Program-made: the position numbers and the translations under genes
Shown here: in pieces, positions 46,038 through 58,315 of the stretch
Layout of the letters: each line of letters starts with the position of its first letter
Numbering within the stretch: the stretch's first letter is position 1
The notes under the pieces: generated by a model
Seen by the model: only the letters and a program-made list of their open reading frames with translations
What the model was told of the DNA's origin: nothing
The model's database searches: none
Source: Ostrinia nubilalis
Taxonomy: Eukaryota > Arthropoda > Insecta > Lepidoptera > Crambidae
Assembly: GCF_963855985.1 (NCBI RefSeq)
Contig: NC_087093.1
Coordinates: forward strand, 6,145,501 to 6,209,500
Reading direction: 5' to 3'
DNA: 64,000 nucleotides

Positions 46038-46568
46038 TATTTTTTCATCACATCTTATTAAATTTGTTTAACCCTCGCTGTACGAGGTGGGGTGTGACAC
46101 ACCCCAGTCCTTTAAAAATATCCACAATTTTAAAAATTTGCAAGTTCTGAATTTGAAATTCTCAGTAGCTGGAATTATGACACTGCTGCTTCGATCAGCG
46201 TTGCAAAATCAGTCCAGCGGTGACTACCAACTGAGTTACATGCCTTTAAAGTGCGTGTGGGTGTCACACACCCCACCTGGTACGGGACGTTGTTAAAAAG
46301 TTTAAAAAAAAATCTAACAGTTTTGGTGTAATTTATATATTTTTAGCTTTGTCAATTGAATAAAATTCAATACAAATATTATTTTTCGTGATTTTTACGG
46401 TATCTGAAATTTTCAAGCACTTTTAGTCAAATGAGATGACTTTTAGTGCGAATCTGGAAGTTTAGTACTGAGATCCGAAGATGTATGTGAACATACACTT
46501 ATGGGCTACAAGGGCTACAATTTATACTTGGTGATACAATTTATGGGCTACTGAAATGGAATAACATA

Positions 46569-48890
46569 CAGGGTGTTGATTTCAATACCCGCCATATTTA
46601 GGGAGTAGATTAAGTAGCTTATTCTGATCACGAATCAGCAAAAAAACTGACTTCCAAATTTTTTATTATTATTTTTTAAATATCTACGATTTCCATAATC
46701 GACCACTACAGTGCAGAATAGTCCCCCAACGCAAACGGCGCGCGGCGCTCACCCGGTGACCCGGGCAAGCGCTGCGCCCCCCGTCCCGCGCCCCACTACC
46801 CGCGCTCGCCCATGAGTCAGTCAACTATCAGCCACAATCAGCTGTGAGTTCAAAGACGACTACTGGACAGAGCTTAATCCAAATCTACCCTAAAAATGTA
46901 ATGAGTAAATTAGTTACTTACACCTTATCATGTTACGAGTTTATTTGTTGTTCTAAAAACTAATTAATTAAGTACTCTTTAATTAATAAAAAAAACCTTT
47001 TACACGAATTTGCTTCCTTCCGCAAAATATTTTTTTTTACAGAACCTACATTATTATTATTTTTTAATTAAACCATGCTTATAAGTGTGTGATAAGCTTG
47101 TACCTACTTATCATTCAAAAGTACTGTAAACAGATGACAATAATGCTCTTTCATACAGGTTCGTTATTCCTTACATTTCCAGCTCTCTACCTTAATAACT
47201 TTTACGTCTTTACGATAGTAATTAGTAAAATAAAACTTAACTTACTTAATACCGCAAACTGAACACCTAGAAATAACACACTGGCAAACTCTTGTTCCTT
47301 CACTTTCGATAGGAGATAAGACAAGATTTTGTTTTTAAACTCGATTGATTTCAGTACCTAAACAAAATTTCATATCTTAAAAGAAAATTTCTTATCTTTC
47401 ATTTGGAGCGGTGACTTGTAATTGAATACAATAATACCACCGCCTCGCACGCGGCACGGACATCGGGCTCGCACGGAATAGGTACTTCCCCATCTTCGTG
47501 TTTCGGGCGTCATCGGGCGGCCGGCGCTCAATCGTGGATCATCGATTTTCTCTGTTCATCAGTCCGATTTTGCTTTCCACGCAGAGAGGCCGCGCGCACG
47601 CTCCGCGAAATCTAGCTCGTATTTAGAATACCTAGTACTCAATCGCTATTTTCTTATTTCTTGCCTTGTAACTTCAACTTTTCTCTTCCTCTCTGCTTGA
47701 TAACTGTTTTCTAGTACTTATTACTTCCTACTACCGTAATAACGTAATTTCATTTCTATCGGCGTTTAATTTCCTATGTTGTTCTTGCTGACGCAAGAAG
47801 ACGCTTGCTGAAGACTTCCATTCTTCATAACTTACATAAAATAATTCATCATCATGTTCGGGATTAGTTTAAATGAATGTAATTTCATTACACGAAATAA
47901 CTACCAAAATTTATTGATATTCTTATCGTTTTAATAATAACGATTAGTAATTAAAATCTACAAATCATTTTCATTTGAGTGTTTTGAAAGCTTGCTTTAA
48001 GAGCATTAATGATAGGACGAATCTTTAGTTCACAAAGATTAAACAAAGTATTTTTCCCGCCGCTTTTACATTCTCATTCGTTGATAGATTTCCTGTACTA
48101 AACTGACGAAATTAAACTTTTCTGATGTTAAAAATTACGTAAACTAGTTGAAAATGAAGAATAACGATAACTACCGATTCACGACGACATTCGATGGACG
48201 TATTTCATCGAATGCACTTTTCTAATTGCAAATTTGCGATTTTTGATTGTTTTCTCGTGCGGTTTTGAGTATTTAGTGTGTGAAAGTGTGATAGTGAGTG
48301 TAATAATAGTGAGTGAGTGTTAGGAAGATGCCAAACCATACGTACAGTGCTCGTGAGTACGTAAACATGGTTTACTGTTACGGGAGGGCACGTGGAAACG
48401 CATCTGAAGTCGCATCGGTGAGTAGGTACCTAGTTCTAAACTTAAAGGAATGTGTTTTTTTTAATGTAGGGAGTAAATAATCTGGTAATTTTGTGTACAA
48501 AATACTCCCGCGATTGCGGTAGGTAGTGGCGGAAAGCGCGTAGGTACGCTCCAATACACACACACACACACATAGGAAACAGCAAACTAATTTAAAACGA
48601 ACTTTAACTTTAGTTAGTCAAACAAAAATACCTATTTACACTACCTATTTTACGTGGCTTCCTTCAGTAGACTATCAGACATGATAAGCGAGCGATCCGC
48701 GTAGCTCGATGGGTGCCGCAGTTGAAGCGTATTGCAGTATTAAGAGCCACAGTACAGTTGATGTCGCACGGAAAATATTCGCTAAAAATTCTACTTTAGT
48801 TTGTAATTTTTTTTTTGGTGGATAATGCGTTTATATAAGTCATAATAGATCACCTAAATAAATATGGCGAGGATTGAAATCAACACCCTG
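46569..48890. mobile_element. Tc1/mariner-like TIR element nested in the TTAA element
   Basis: About 32-bp inverted ends starting CAGGGTGTTGATTTCAAT, with TA on both sides (46567-46568, 48891-48892). It carries a transposase-like first exon and two GC-rich stretches (46735-46815, 47440-47620), but no catalytic domain, so it is a deletion derivative. Confidence 0.8.
48328..48417 (+). CDS. Transposase-like N-terminal exon (DUF4817-type HTH)
   Basis: An ATG-initiated 30-codon segment, MPNHTYSAREYVNMVY then GRARGNASEVAS, ending at donor GTGAGT. The pattern EY-x-MV-x-x-YG-x-x-RGNAS is the start of the DUF4817 helix-turn-helix found at the N-terminus of many insect Tc1/mariner-group transposases. 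The following exons (rest of the HTH and the DDE domain) are absent before the element end at 48890, so it cannot make an active transposase. Confidence 0.6.
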
Positions 48891-49461
48891 TATTTTATAA
48901 ATAAATAAAATTGTTACGCTCCCATTTTATGCATTGAGCATACTCATTTTCTTTCATCAGAATTGTGGTAAATTGAAAACCGATGATCAAAACAAATTTA
49001 TACCCTTCCAGTTTTTAATTTACTTTTAAATTATAAGTAAATACTTGTACTTTGTTAAATAAAAACGGTTGTCATAATTAAAGGCACTAATTAAAAATTA
49101 TACATAGGAAACTGATTCCTAAATTACAAGAACAACGGAAATTGTGTCTTTTTGTTTTTTTATGATAAAAATGTTATAATACATATTTTCAGCTCAGAGT
49201 ATTTCTTAAACCTAATTAGCATACGAAAATAATCAATATTAAACATTAAATTCCACCTAAAAAAATGTTGAATGAAAATTTTATCACTTTGTATATTGGG
49301 GTGTGTCATACCCCACCTGGTACGGGACGTAACTTTTAGTCACCTCGTACACGGAGGGTTAATAAGAGTAACACAATATAGCATTAAAAATTTAAATTAA
49401 ATCTTTAAATTAAAGCTTTACATTCATTAGCTATTCATAAATATATTAATTCTCTTTTAAG

Positions 49462-49632
49462 GTTGATAACGAAGAGTTGACGCTAATCGAGGATTCATTG
49501 ATGATTGATGATGCTTCTTCGGACAACAAGAAAAAACAGCTACTGTCAGTCAGCAGTGATGATGCTTCTTCGGACAACAAGGAAAAACAGCTGCTGTCAG
49601 TCAGCAGTGATTTTATTTCTTTAGAAGAATAA
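49462..49632 (+). CDS. Candidate small Cys-rich gene, exon 3, with in-frame duplication
   Basis: The pyrimidine-rich acceptor TTCTCTTTTAAG ends at 49461. The segment is then open in phase 0 for 56 codons to TAA at 49630. It encodes an acidic, Ser-rich tail containing two copies of a 17-residue unit that starts DDASSDNK, from a 51-bp tandem duplication (49507-49557 and 49558-49608). Between the copies there is one Lys/Glu change and one synonymous change. The intron before it (about 3.6 kb) holds the TTAA-flanked transposon. The stop is only 19 bases before the ATG of the Helitron remnant. Confidence 0.42.
   Translation, partial: VDNEELTLIEDSLMIDDASSDNKKKQLLSVSSDDASSDNKEKQLLSVSSDFISLEE
49499..49610 (+). 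repeat. 51-bp in-frame tandem duplication
   Basis: Two adjacent copies of a 51-bp unit starting GATGATGCTTCTTCGGACAA at 49507 and 49558. They differ at very few bases and keep the reading frame of candidate exon 3. Confidence 0.85.
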
Positions 49633-49651
49633 GAGAAAGAAAACATATCAA

Positions 49652-50563
49652 ATGGCGGGCAGACCCCCGAAAAAACGTAAATATTCAAGCAGGTTTAGTA
49701 CAGAATATCAGCCCCCCAGGACTAACTATTTATATTTAGCATATTCAAATAACACCATTTCTTTCTTTCTTTCTTTCATTCAAGTATCAGTACATTCAGT
49801 TGGTTCTATGATTTATGAATGTGTTCAATGTCAAGCACTTCATTTTTTAGGTGAAAAAATTAAAAATCATTTTAAAAATTGTTGTCATAATGGGAAGTTA
49901 TACATAGACCCAGACAGAGTCTTAAAGTCAATTCCAGAAATATTATTAGCATTTTTTGAACTAAACAGAACAGATGAAAGTGCTCGACAATATCTTTACA
50001 CTGAAATTCCGACACATTTCAGATTTATCCATGGACAGTGGCAACCACGAATATCTCAGTCAGCGGCTGATAAAGTAATTGCGAGAATGTATAATTATTC
50101 CTTTTCTGATCGGGAACGATATTATCTCCGGCTATTACTTATTCACGTCAAAGGGCCGACTTGCTTCAGAGATGTTAGAACTTATTAATATGAAAATATT
50201 ATTTACACATCATTTCGAGAAGCTGCTCAAGCAAGGGGGCTGCTTTTTGACGATCAAGAATGGGAAAGATGTTTGGATGAAGCAATTGGTTTCAAACTTC
50301 CTCGGCAATTACGACAGCTGTTTGCGTTAATTTGCGTGTTTTGTGAAGTAACTGATCCTAATGCTCTTTGGGAAAAATTTGCATCACATTTTATCGAAGA
50401 CTTTACAAGATCCCTCCCTGAAATATTATCCAAACAGTTGGCTTTACAAGAAATTGATGAAACATTAAAACTCCACGGAAAGAGACTGACAGATTTCGGA
50501 CTTCCGGAGCCAGATATTGATGAAAATAGTATTTTCTTATCTGATCCCGTTTCTGACTATTAA
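49652..50563 (+). pseudogene. Helitron Rep/helicase protein, internally deleted remnant
   Basis: One reading frame of 303 codons with a single internal TAA at 50186. The N-terminal part has a basic start (GRPPKKRK) and the Helitron zinc-binding segment ECVQCQALHF to NCCHNGK (C57, C60, C77, C78). It jumps at about residue 105 to the region that follows the Rep domain: IARMYNYSFSDRERYYLR, LLLIHVKGPTCFRDVRT, then after the stop YTSFREAAQARGLLFDDQEW, LPRQLRQLFA and LTDFGLPEPD. The Rep nuclease (two-His and Tyr motifs) and the helicase are missing, compared with more than 1,300 residues in complete proteins. A TTTC microsatellite (about 49759-49778) also expands the N-terminal part. Non-functional. 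Confidence 0.88.
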
Positions 50564-50815
50564 TAAGAGTTATTTACATAACCTATATTAACGATTGAAT
50601 TTGATTGTTTTGTTAATTTGTCTTAGTTTATTTTGAATGTTGATTTAAAATAAAAATAATTTGTGTAAAAACATTTGCAGTTTTTATTTACCATATTTAT
50701 TAAACACAACTAACGAAGCTATATGAATCTATATTTAATATTCTTTGAGAACCGATGACTACAGAAACATCTATCTACATTTTGCACCTAGAATTGTGTA
50801 TTATGAGTCAAAAGA

Positions 50816-51347
50816 CAATGCCGGAAATTGGCGTCTTTTTTTTTTCGCGCGGCCATCGACCAAACTTTGTTTTTTGATTACAAAATAGTGTAACAAACCA
50901 AACTTACTATGACATGTATACCTCTAAACTCAGTCTGAACTGAGTTACGAGCATTACAAGTTTGATGATTTTCATACTAGATTTGCTTTTTGCGCGCAAA
51001 GTTTTGTAAGAAATTGCAACAAAATAGTGAGATTGTATGTGTAAACAAACAATACCATCCATTAAAGGCTCCAGACATCAGTATGGAGCAGAATCAGCGC
51101 AATAAAAAAATAGCGCAATATTTTGTTGCAATTTCTTACAAAACTTGCGCACAAAAAGCAAATCTAGTATGAAAATCATCAAACTTCTAATGCTCGTAAC
51201 TCAGTTCAGACTGAGTTTAGAGGTATACATGTCATAGTAAGTTTGGTTTATTACACTATTTTGTAATCAAAAAACAAAGTTTGGTCGATGGCCGCGCGAA
51301 AAAAAAAAGACGCCACTTTCCATACAAAATCTGGCATTGCCATTTCA
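50816..51347. repeat. Long fold-back inverted repeat (arms of about 210 bp)
   Basis: Arms 50816-51025 and 51119-51347 pair over almost their whole length (for example GTTTTGTAAGAAATTGCAAC and its complement; CGCGCGGCCATCGACCAAAC and its complement), around a spacer of about 90 bases. The transcript would form a long stable hairpin. It lies between the Helitron remnant and the Helitron 3' end. Confidence 0.9.
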
Positions 51348-51349
51348 CC

Positions 51350-51374
51350 CGAGCGAAGCCGGGTTTTCATCTAG
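51350..51374 (+). mobile_element. Helitron 3' terminus
   Basis: Hairpin ACCCG-AGCGAAGC-CGGGT, followed within ten bases by CTAG (51371-51374) and a T, the textbook Helitron end. It has the same orientation as the Helitron protein remnant upstream, so it may be that element's end, or the end of a shorter Helitron carrying the fold-back. Confidence 0.75.
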
Positions 51375-51539
51375 TTTTTACATAACATCGCGCGTCATCA
51401 CAATGTATGGCATATGTCAATGTCACAGCTTGTATGTGACACGAAAGCTATTTCCTGTAAAGGTACACGTCTGCCAAATATTAGAATAAATTACGACGAC
51501 GTTAGATTGCGAGGAATACGTAACGTTAGGGTCAATATA

Positions 51540-52773
51540 CAGGGTGTTACTTTGCATTCTTGCCATATTTACAGAGGTTACTACATTACTGATACTGAAC
51601 ACAAATCCGTAAAAAAATAATGCCCGAAAATTTTTTTTTTAATCTTGAGTATTTTATTTTATCGACAATCTGTTAAACACATCACTAATTATCGTAACGC
51701 ATGCACATCACTTGTTGGCGATGGCGATGAAGACTTTTTTACTTTTTATTGTATTTTTAAATATGTATTGCAATCTATTGTCTTAAAAATGTCTTTTTGA
51801 CACTTGTAAAAAACTGAGAAATCCATCAATCACAAATCACGTTAAAAATAATACAAAAATGTCTGAAGTGTATTCAAACAACGAATAATTTAATTCAAAA
51901 TGGTGCTTGGAGTGTCTGCAAGACGTCTTAGACGAAATGCTTGATGACGTACCCTTAGCGTTACACCAAATGCTCTACTACCAGCAGGATGGTGCTCCCC
52001 CACAATAAGGACGTCAAGTGCGCGAATAATACGTTTGGTGAACAGTGGATTGGACGAGGGGTCCAGTAGCTTGGCCACCACGATCCTCGGACCTGACACC
52101 AATGGATTTTTGGAGTGACTTGAAACGACTGGCAGAAGAGATAAACAGTGTAAACGCGTTACATGAAAGGATTGTTTTAGTGAAACTGTGAGACAAAACG
52201 TTTATGTGTTGCGAAAACTAAAGCGAAAAACCTACGCTTCGCCGTGCTAGACTGTGCCTTCATCAGAACGGAGGACACTTTGAACACTTGCTTCGCAGTA
52301 CGTAAACTTTGTAAGTAGGAACTTATCAATAAATAATTAATTGTGAATAAGGTGATTTCATTTCATACTTAATTTATTAATTTGTAAAAATAGGGTACAA
52401 TGTTAAAATTAATTAAAACCCTAATAATTATTACGTATTTTTGACGGTCCTAAGCCCGTAAAGTAGAAAGGAAAATCTGAAATCAACTGAAGAGTATTTT
52501 AAAATAATTATTATGACTGGATAAAAAGGCTGGTACCCAGAGCCATAAAACAACAGATTATTAAGAACTAGGCCACGCCCACTAGGTTTATTACACTTGC
52601 ACCTGTAGAACGTGCGTGACAAAATGGGTTTATTCCAATTTGTACTGAAAAACCAAATTTACTACAATCTTAGTGTACTTTCTTTATGGGAGTCTCTTGT
52701 TTATCTTAAATAATAGGTATTGTTCCCTACTTTTATCTCTGTGAATATGGCAAGAATGCAAAGTAACACGGTG
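51540..52773. mobile_element. Tc1/mariner-like TIR element, 1.23 kb, decayed
   Basis: Inverted ends CAGGGTGTTACTTTGCATTC and its complement (about 36 bp, with the right end mutated to CACCGTG), with TA on both sides. Contains a broken transposase on the plus strand. Confidence 0.85.
51905..52300 (+). pseudogene. DDE transposase fragment (DUF4817/mariner group)
   Basis: Across shifted frames the plus strand reads YYQQDGAPPH, FGEQWIGRG, PVAWPPRSSDLTPMDF, INSV near 52147 and, near 52255, a degraded NGGHFEHLL-like end. These are the second half of the DDE catalytic domain of the insect transposase group whose N-terminal exon appears at 48328. Several frameshifts and stops; no intact frame. Confidence 0.82.
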
Positions 52774-53269
52774 TATAATGATTATATCACAAGCCATTCT
52801 TTTTAGTCTATAAATAAATTATTAAATCGTAAGTCGCTGACATTTTGAAGATAGCTAGTTTTCCAGAAAAAATACTGCGACATAAATTGGTATCAATAAA
52901 AAACTTCGATAATCAAACAAAGTGTTACGAAATCTACATCTACTATCCATACTGTTGATTTTTAGTTAGGATTTGTTTACAAATAAATATCAAACATCCG
53001 ATCTAAATATCGTAAAACTTACGCCACGAAACTTGCATAACACAACTTTTAACCAAAATCGATCCTCTAGAAAATATTTGCTTATCCTAAATCAAGAGCT
53101 TCCTCAACACGGTATCGGGAACTTCCTAATTCTCAAACAGAACTTAATTGAGTTACCTACGCAGAATTACACATTTTAACGAGAATATCAGCTTCAAAGA
53201 CTTCTTTTGTGCGCAACGTGTCCTTAGGCCACCTTAAGCTGCGGCTTGCGTGGGAAGCTCTCGTGTGAT

Positions 53270-53345
53270 GTGCATGATTTACAAAAAAACTTGCCAAGCG
53301 TGAGTCGGACTGGTGGACAGAGGGTTCCGCATTCATTTCTCTGTA
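53270..53345 (+). repeat. Fragment of common lepidopteran repeat
   Basis: CTTGCCAAGCGTGAGTCGGAC then AGAGGGTTCCGCATTC matches the start of the repeat family whose tail is seen at 2430-2709. Confidence 0.5.
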
Positions 53346-56300
53346 CATGTTGTTACTGTCGGCACGTAAATAATGTTAAACGTTATGTTGGAGGTAGTAC
53401 ATTACGAATCACCGTTTTTACAAACATTGTCATTATTCCAAGAATAAGGGAAACGTTAACATCACACTGAGATTTCAATTTAAATATAAGGGTTCCTTTT
53501 TGCCTTTCGATTTATGAAACCTCAAAAATATAATAGAAAGTTTTTCCAATAAAATCATTTCCCCGTATTTTTTGGTTTCCCATTTCTCTATTCAACGAGT
53601 TGGATGGCAAAGTGGCGTCAAAAGTGGATGGATCTTCGATTACCCATTGAGGGTGTGTCATTCCTTTGGTTTCAGATATCCGCAAACAGTAATTAGTGGG
53701 TTCAACATCAAAATCAATAAAGAACCCGTAACGATAAAATTCACTGTGTATCTATTTAACCCAGTTTTGGTGAACTCTACACGTTCATCACATACCTAGC
53801 TAAGTTACAAATAATATGACACCAAGGGCATGCAGCGTTTAAATGAAATATGTAATAGGTAATATTGATTTTGAGTAAATAATACGTATAAAATGAATAA
53901 ACAGGACTTTATCTACTATATTAACTTTATTATAAGTTCGCCAATAAAATTTTAAATAATAATAATCCATGAATCAGAGATTTGATAATAGGAAACCAAA
54001 ATTGATTAAAAATAGGCTCTCTTTTAAAAATAGGAAGCAAGTCTCATTTGGCATTTGCGATGAAGATTAGTTCTTTACAATTTTGAACTAACCATAAAAT
54101 AAGTACCTACTAAGTATAATTAATGCCCGCCTCTGTGGGTCCATATCAAGACCGTGTGTCAACGAATACCCTTTACCAAGATAAAGGATACCCAAAGGGT
54201 AACCCTTTGATTAAAGATAAAAATGTGTTGATAATTCTGTTAATTTATTGCCTAAAAGTTGTGAGAAGTTTCTTATCATGTAATGTTCTGGCGAAAGAGT
54301 ATAATGAAGCTGATACAATAACAGCACCCCGATGATATACTCGTAAGTACGGTTTAACACGATAGTTGACCATGTTATCAGGATAAACATTAAAACAACA
54401 AGTAATAGCTTAGGCGCATTGACATTTCAGCGTTCGCTAGAGTTGAGCATGGCACTGAAATAATCAAATACCTCTTTCTTAGAAACGCACTTTACGCACT
54501 GTATTGAATTCAAATCTGTAAAAGGAACATGATATTACTTACATTCTGCTACTTCAGGACATTCTCAGATTTGAACCGGATATTATATCAATATTGATGG
54601 GATATCTTTTATGGGATTTTCTCATTTTTTTGGTAGATCCTTTGATGTGGAAAATTTATGAAAAGCTTCTCTTTTCCACGCAATCTATGTTGCCCAGTGT
54701 GTATATCCTATATCCAGCCTCTATGTAGCTTAATACAACCAAGTAACCGTGATAAAAATGTCCGCACACCTAAGAATTACACACGTTGCCATTAAAAAGG
54801 ACATAGTACTAACACTGTCGTAAATGGCCGATCGTAAAACGGCCTTTAACCTAAAGCCTACATGTGTTATAAATACCACGAATAATGATATTTTTCTTAA
54901 TAGTACCATCGCATGAGTTCCTTCAATATAGATTTAAACGAAAAATTGCGTAACCCTAGTTTGTTCATTTGCCACAGGTCACTGGTTCTGTTAAAGGTAA
55001 TATGGAAAATCTAAACAGATACTCAGAACCTGAATTTCATTATAATGTCCCCCCTCTATAAAATCCGTCTTATCTTACCCGTATTTTTTAAGATACGCAC
55101 AAGAATATTTGATCTAGTAAGTGAATGAGTGTGTATCAAAATTCAACGAAACTGGGTTTTCGTTTCATCTTACTAGAGCATTTTTGAAACGTCTTTTAGC
55201 TCGTTTTCGAGTGTACGTACACAAGCTTGTTTTGTGCTAGCTACACGCTCGTGCCCATGCAAGCGTAGAAGCGTAGACGGTCTAACTAGCTCGTAACGCG
55301 CGAGCGCCTACGAAGCTACGCCGGATAGTGCTACGCGGAACGCTAATCTGAAAGAGCCTTCTAACTTTGATTCTATTTAACTTTCAAGATTAAAGCCCGT
55401 ATTCTGAAACGGAACTAGAAACTTATTTCAAACTAAATGTAAAAGGCTTACATTTTGAATTTGAACATTTTTCAAATATCTTTGTACTTTACTTCCACCA
55501 TAAAAAAGCGAATTTCAGCGGTGAAATAAGCAACATGAATATCTAAATATTAATTTGAGACACGTATGCGACCAAAACACGAACGTAATACGTGCTTCAT
55601 CTGGATATGGATAAGAAGTCTCAGGCTTCTTCTATCTCCGAGTAGAATGCCATTATTAAATCAAGTCCCATAAGAATAAAATGCTACGTTGAGCATTTAA
55701 GAAATTATCTTCAATAAAGGCACAATTACATTACGAATCTGACTCGGGGGACCGTGGTAAATTCTTATGCATTATTCTTTTAATGTGTTCAAATTGAAAT
55801 GCTAAAAGAATCTATGAAGATCAAAAAATGCTTTGTAGTTACTCTGCCTTGCAAATTAATAATAAAATGTAGCTCTATTCTTTACCTTCCACAAGATGAT
55901 GAATTGCTAAAAGGATTTGAAGTTTACACCTTTTCAATAAGGATGATTTTGATCAATTGAGATAGTGACGTTTGATGTGCAGTGGACTGTACTTGTAAGT
56001 GCCTACGTAATTATTGTTCGTAACCGTGACGACAAACAATAAATACCGTAGGTATAAAGCAGCCGTAAAATATAATTTATGATGATGGTTAGTGCCTATT
56101 TTATTAAGATGCTGTTCCCAAATCACTCGTAAACAAAATCATTACGAATTCCCAACTGTCTTTACCAGTGTTTATTTACAAAACACAAAGATATTTGCGA
56201 TTTACGATCCGTTAAAAATGTGCGCTGTAAAATTACTAAACTGAGCTGGTTACTATAATCCCTGTTTATCGGTCCCATCAATGGGGATTAGCGATTTTTT

Positions 56301-56933
56301 ATTTGAAAGATGATTAAAAATAGATTTCCTCGAAGGTGAACCAGAAGCCATTGAAGTAATATTACTGCGTAGTACATTATAACTCAATGCCAGAGGCCTT
56401 TAGCTTGCGAGCGACTACGATAAACTTTGAACTACATTGGAATCTTGTCGAAATTTTTACATATTTTTTTTTTACATTTCTCTTTATTTGGCATAATATC
56501 AATAACCTAATAGAGATTTGTGAAAGATGAGTTCATTTCATTATGTGAATTGAATCTCTCGATGTGATGAGGCACATTAAGCTGCAATAGCTTATAGCGG
56601 CTATAATCAAGAGTCAGATTTTTTATGACCTATGTTTGCAACAAACGCGATCACGAAGAAAAGGAACTCATACCTACTTGGCTAAGTAAATGTATTCCCA
56701 TCACATGATGTTATGAATTACTTGTTGATTTTAATGGGATTCGTGGGCGTATATCGAAAAAATCATACTTTTACGTTCACACACCGTATTTTTGCTATGA
56801 ATATAAAACAAGCTCAAGTTTTCCGCATACTTAAAACGCAATCGGCTCTTCTTCCGTATTTTCACTCTGAAAGTAAGTTTGGAATCATTTTTCTTTTGTT
56901 TTTTATTTCCAATAAGCCCCGCCATATGGACTC
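53346..56933. other. Receptor intron 2 sequence, unassigned
   Basis: AT-rich. A patch at 55190-55350 is rich in CGTAG/GCTACG words and may be a decayed repeat. No exon recognised. Confidence 0.45.
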
Positions 56934-57022
56934 TTAGGCTGAGTTGCACCACCTAACTTTGTTTTGTATGGACTTTGACAGAATTTTGACGTTTGTCAAA
57001 GTTAAAGTAAGATAGTGCAATG
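56934..57022. mobile_element. MITE family A, copy 4 (right end lost)
   Basis: TTAGGCTGAGTTGCACCACC to TTAAAGTAAGATAGTGCAA, without the terminal CAGCCTTA. Confidence 0.7.
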
Positions 57023-58315
57023 AAGATCTTATATTAATTATTAAAACTGGTTTACGGCTCTGGCTTTAGCTGCAATTCTATCTCTTTGTGTATTGACTAA
57101 CTCTACATATTTGTATTATTTAACCATTCATGGAATACTGCATCATTAGTACAATAGGTAATAACAATAATTACACACTGAAAATATAGCTCCACACGTA
57201 ATTGTGATTCATCAACCATTTTATTATTTTCTCACAAAGGACGGCAATTCCCTGGCGTATAATAAAAATGTCTTATCACTGAAAATGTATTTCATTTGTA
57301 TTTAATCTGCTTTCTAGCTTGAAATTAGGACGAATGATTTCATTAAAAAGCGAAAATCTTCTTTAAGTATAGTCAATTTAGTATATCTTTAATAAATTCC
57401 TAGATGATGTTTTATTATTAATATAGCACTTTGAATTAAGTGCTCGCTTAACTAATGATAGGCAAACGGTTAAACAAAGACTTTAAGGGATTTACTTAGT
57501 TTAATTTTGATTAAGTGTCACGGAAATGCCAAAGATAAGTCCCGGAACATGAAATGTATTATAGTATAAACTTAGCTCTCAATTAAAATCAAATTCTACA
57601 TAATTAAATTAATCTTAAATTTAAGATATAATTAATAATGTATAAATAATGAACCTAAGAATTTTCTATCCATCATCTTCTCAAAATAACAAAAAATACA
57701 TTATAATCCAAGTAATAAAGTGTAATATGACCGGCCTAATCCAATTAGGGCATCGCGAAAATTCCTCAAAGACTTAGCCCTACACTTCTTGGCAGGAACA
57801 ATTTAAAAGCGATAAATCGCTTTTATCAGTTCAGTCACCCCTACCGTAAGTTATTTCTAATTAAAATTTTACGGCATGAAATTTTTGGACTTAGATGACG
57901 TTTTATCTCAGGATGAATTGTTAAGTAGGTCTGCAAAATATTTATCTTCGGATGAAACTTCGCCGTGAAATCGCGGCTTGGAAGTGTCAGATCATCCGAA
58001 ATATAATTAATAAAATGAAATAGGTACCTACTAATAATGGAAAGGGCAAATGTAAGAATCAATTATTTTAAGAATTTTATTTATTTATTTAAACTTTAGC
58101 ACACATAGAGACAATGCACTGTGGCAGACTTAATGCCATATTATGTCATTATTTTATGTCATATTATTTTGATGATTCGATACCTAACAATTTGAAAGGG
58201 AGACAAATAATCCTCGGATGAAATCCCCACGGATGAAAAGTCACCTAAGTCCATTTACTTACACCTAACTTAGCATATCGAAATACCTGTAAATTAATGC
58301 AAAATGAATTCATAC

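Larger units (their letters stand above)
46072..49358. mobile_element. piggyBac-type TTAA element, non-autonomous, with nested insertion
   Basis: Terminal repeats CCCTCGCTGTACGAGGTG (46072) and the complement of CCCTCCGTGTACGAGGTG (ending 49358), flanked by TTAA on both sides (46068-46071 and 49359-49362). The subterminal block CCCCACCTGGTACGGGACGT occurs in both arms in the same orientation (46272, 49312). Removing the nested element leaves about 965 bp with no transposase. TTAA duplication with CCC-starting ends indicates the piggyBac superfamily. Confidence 0.82.
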
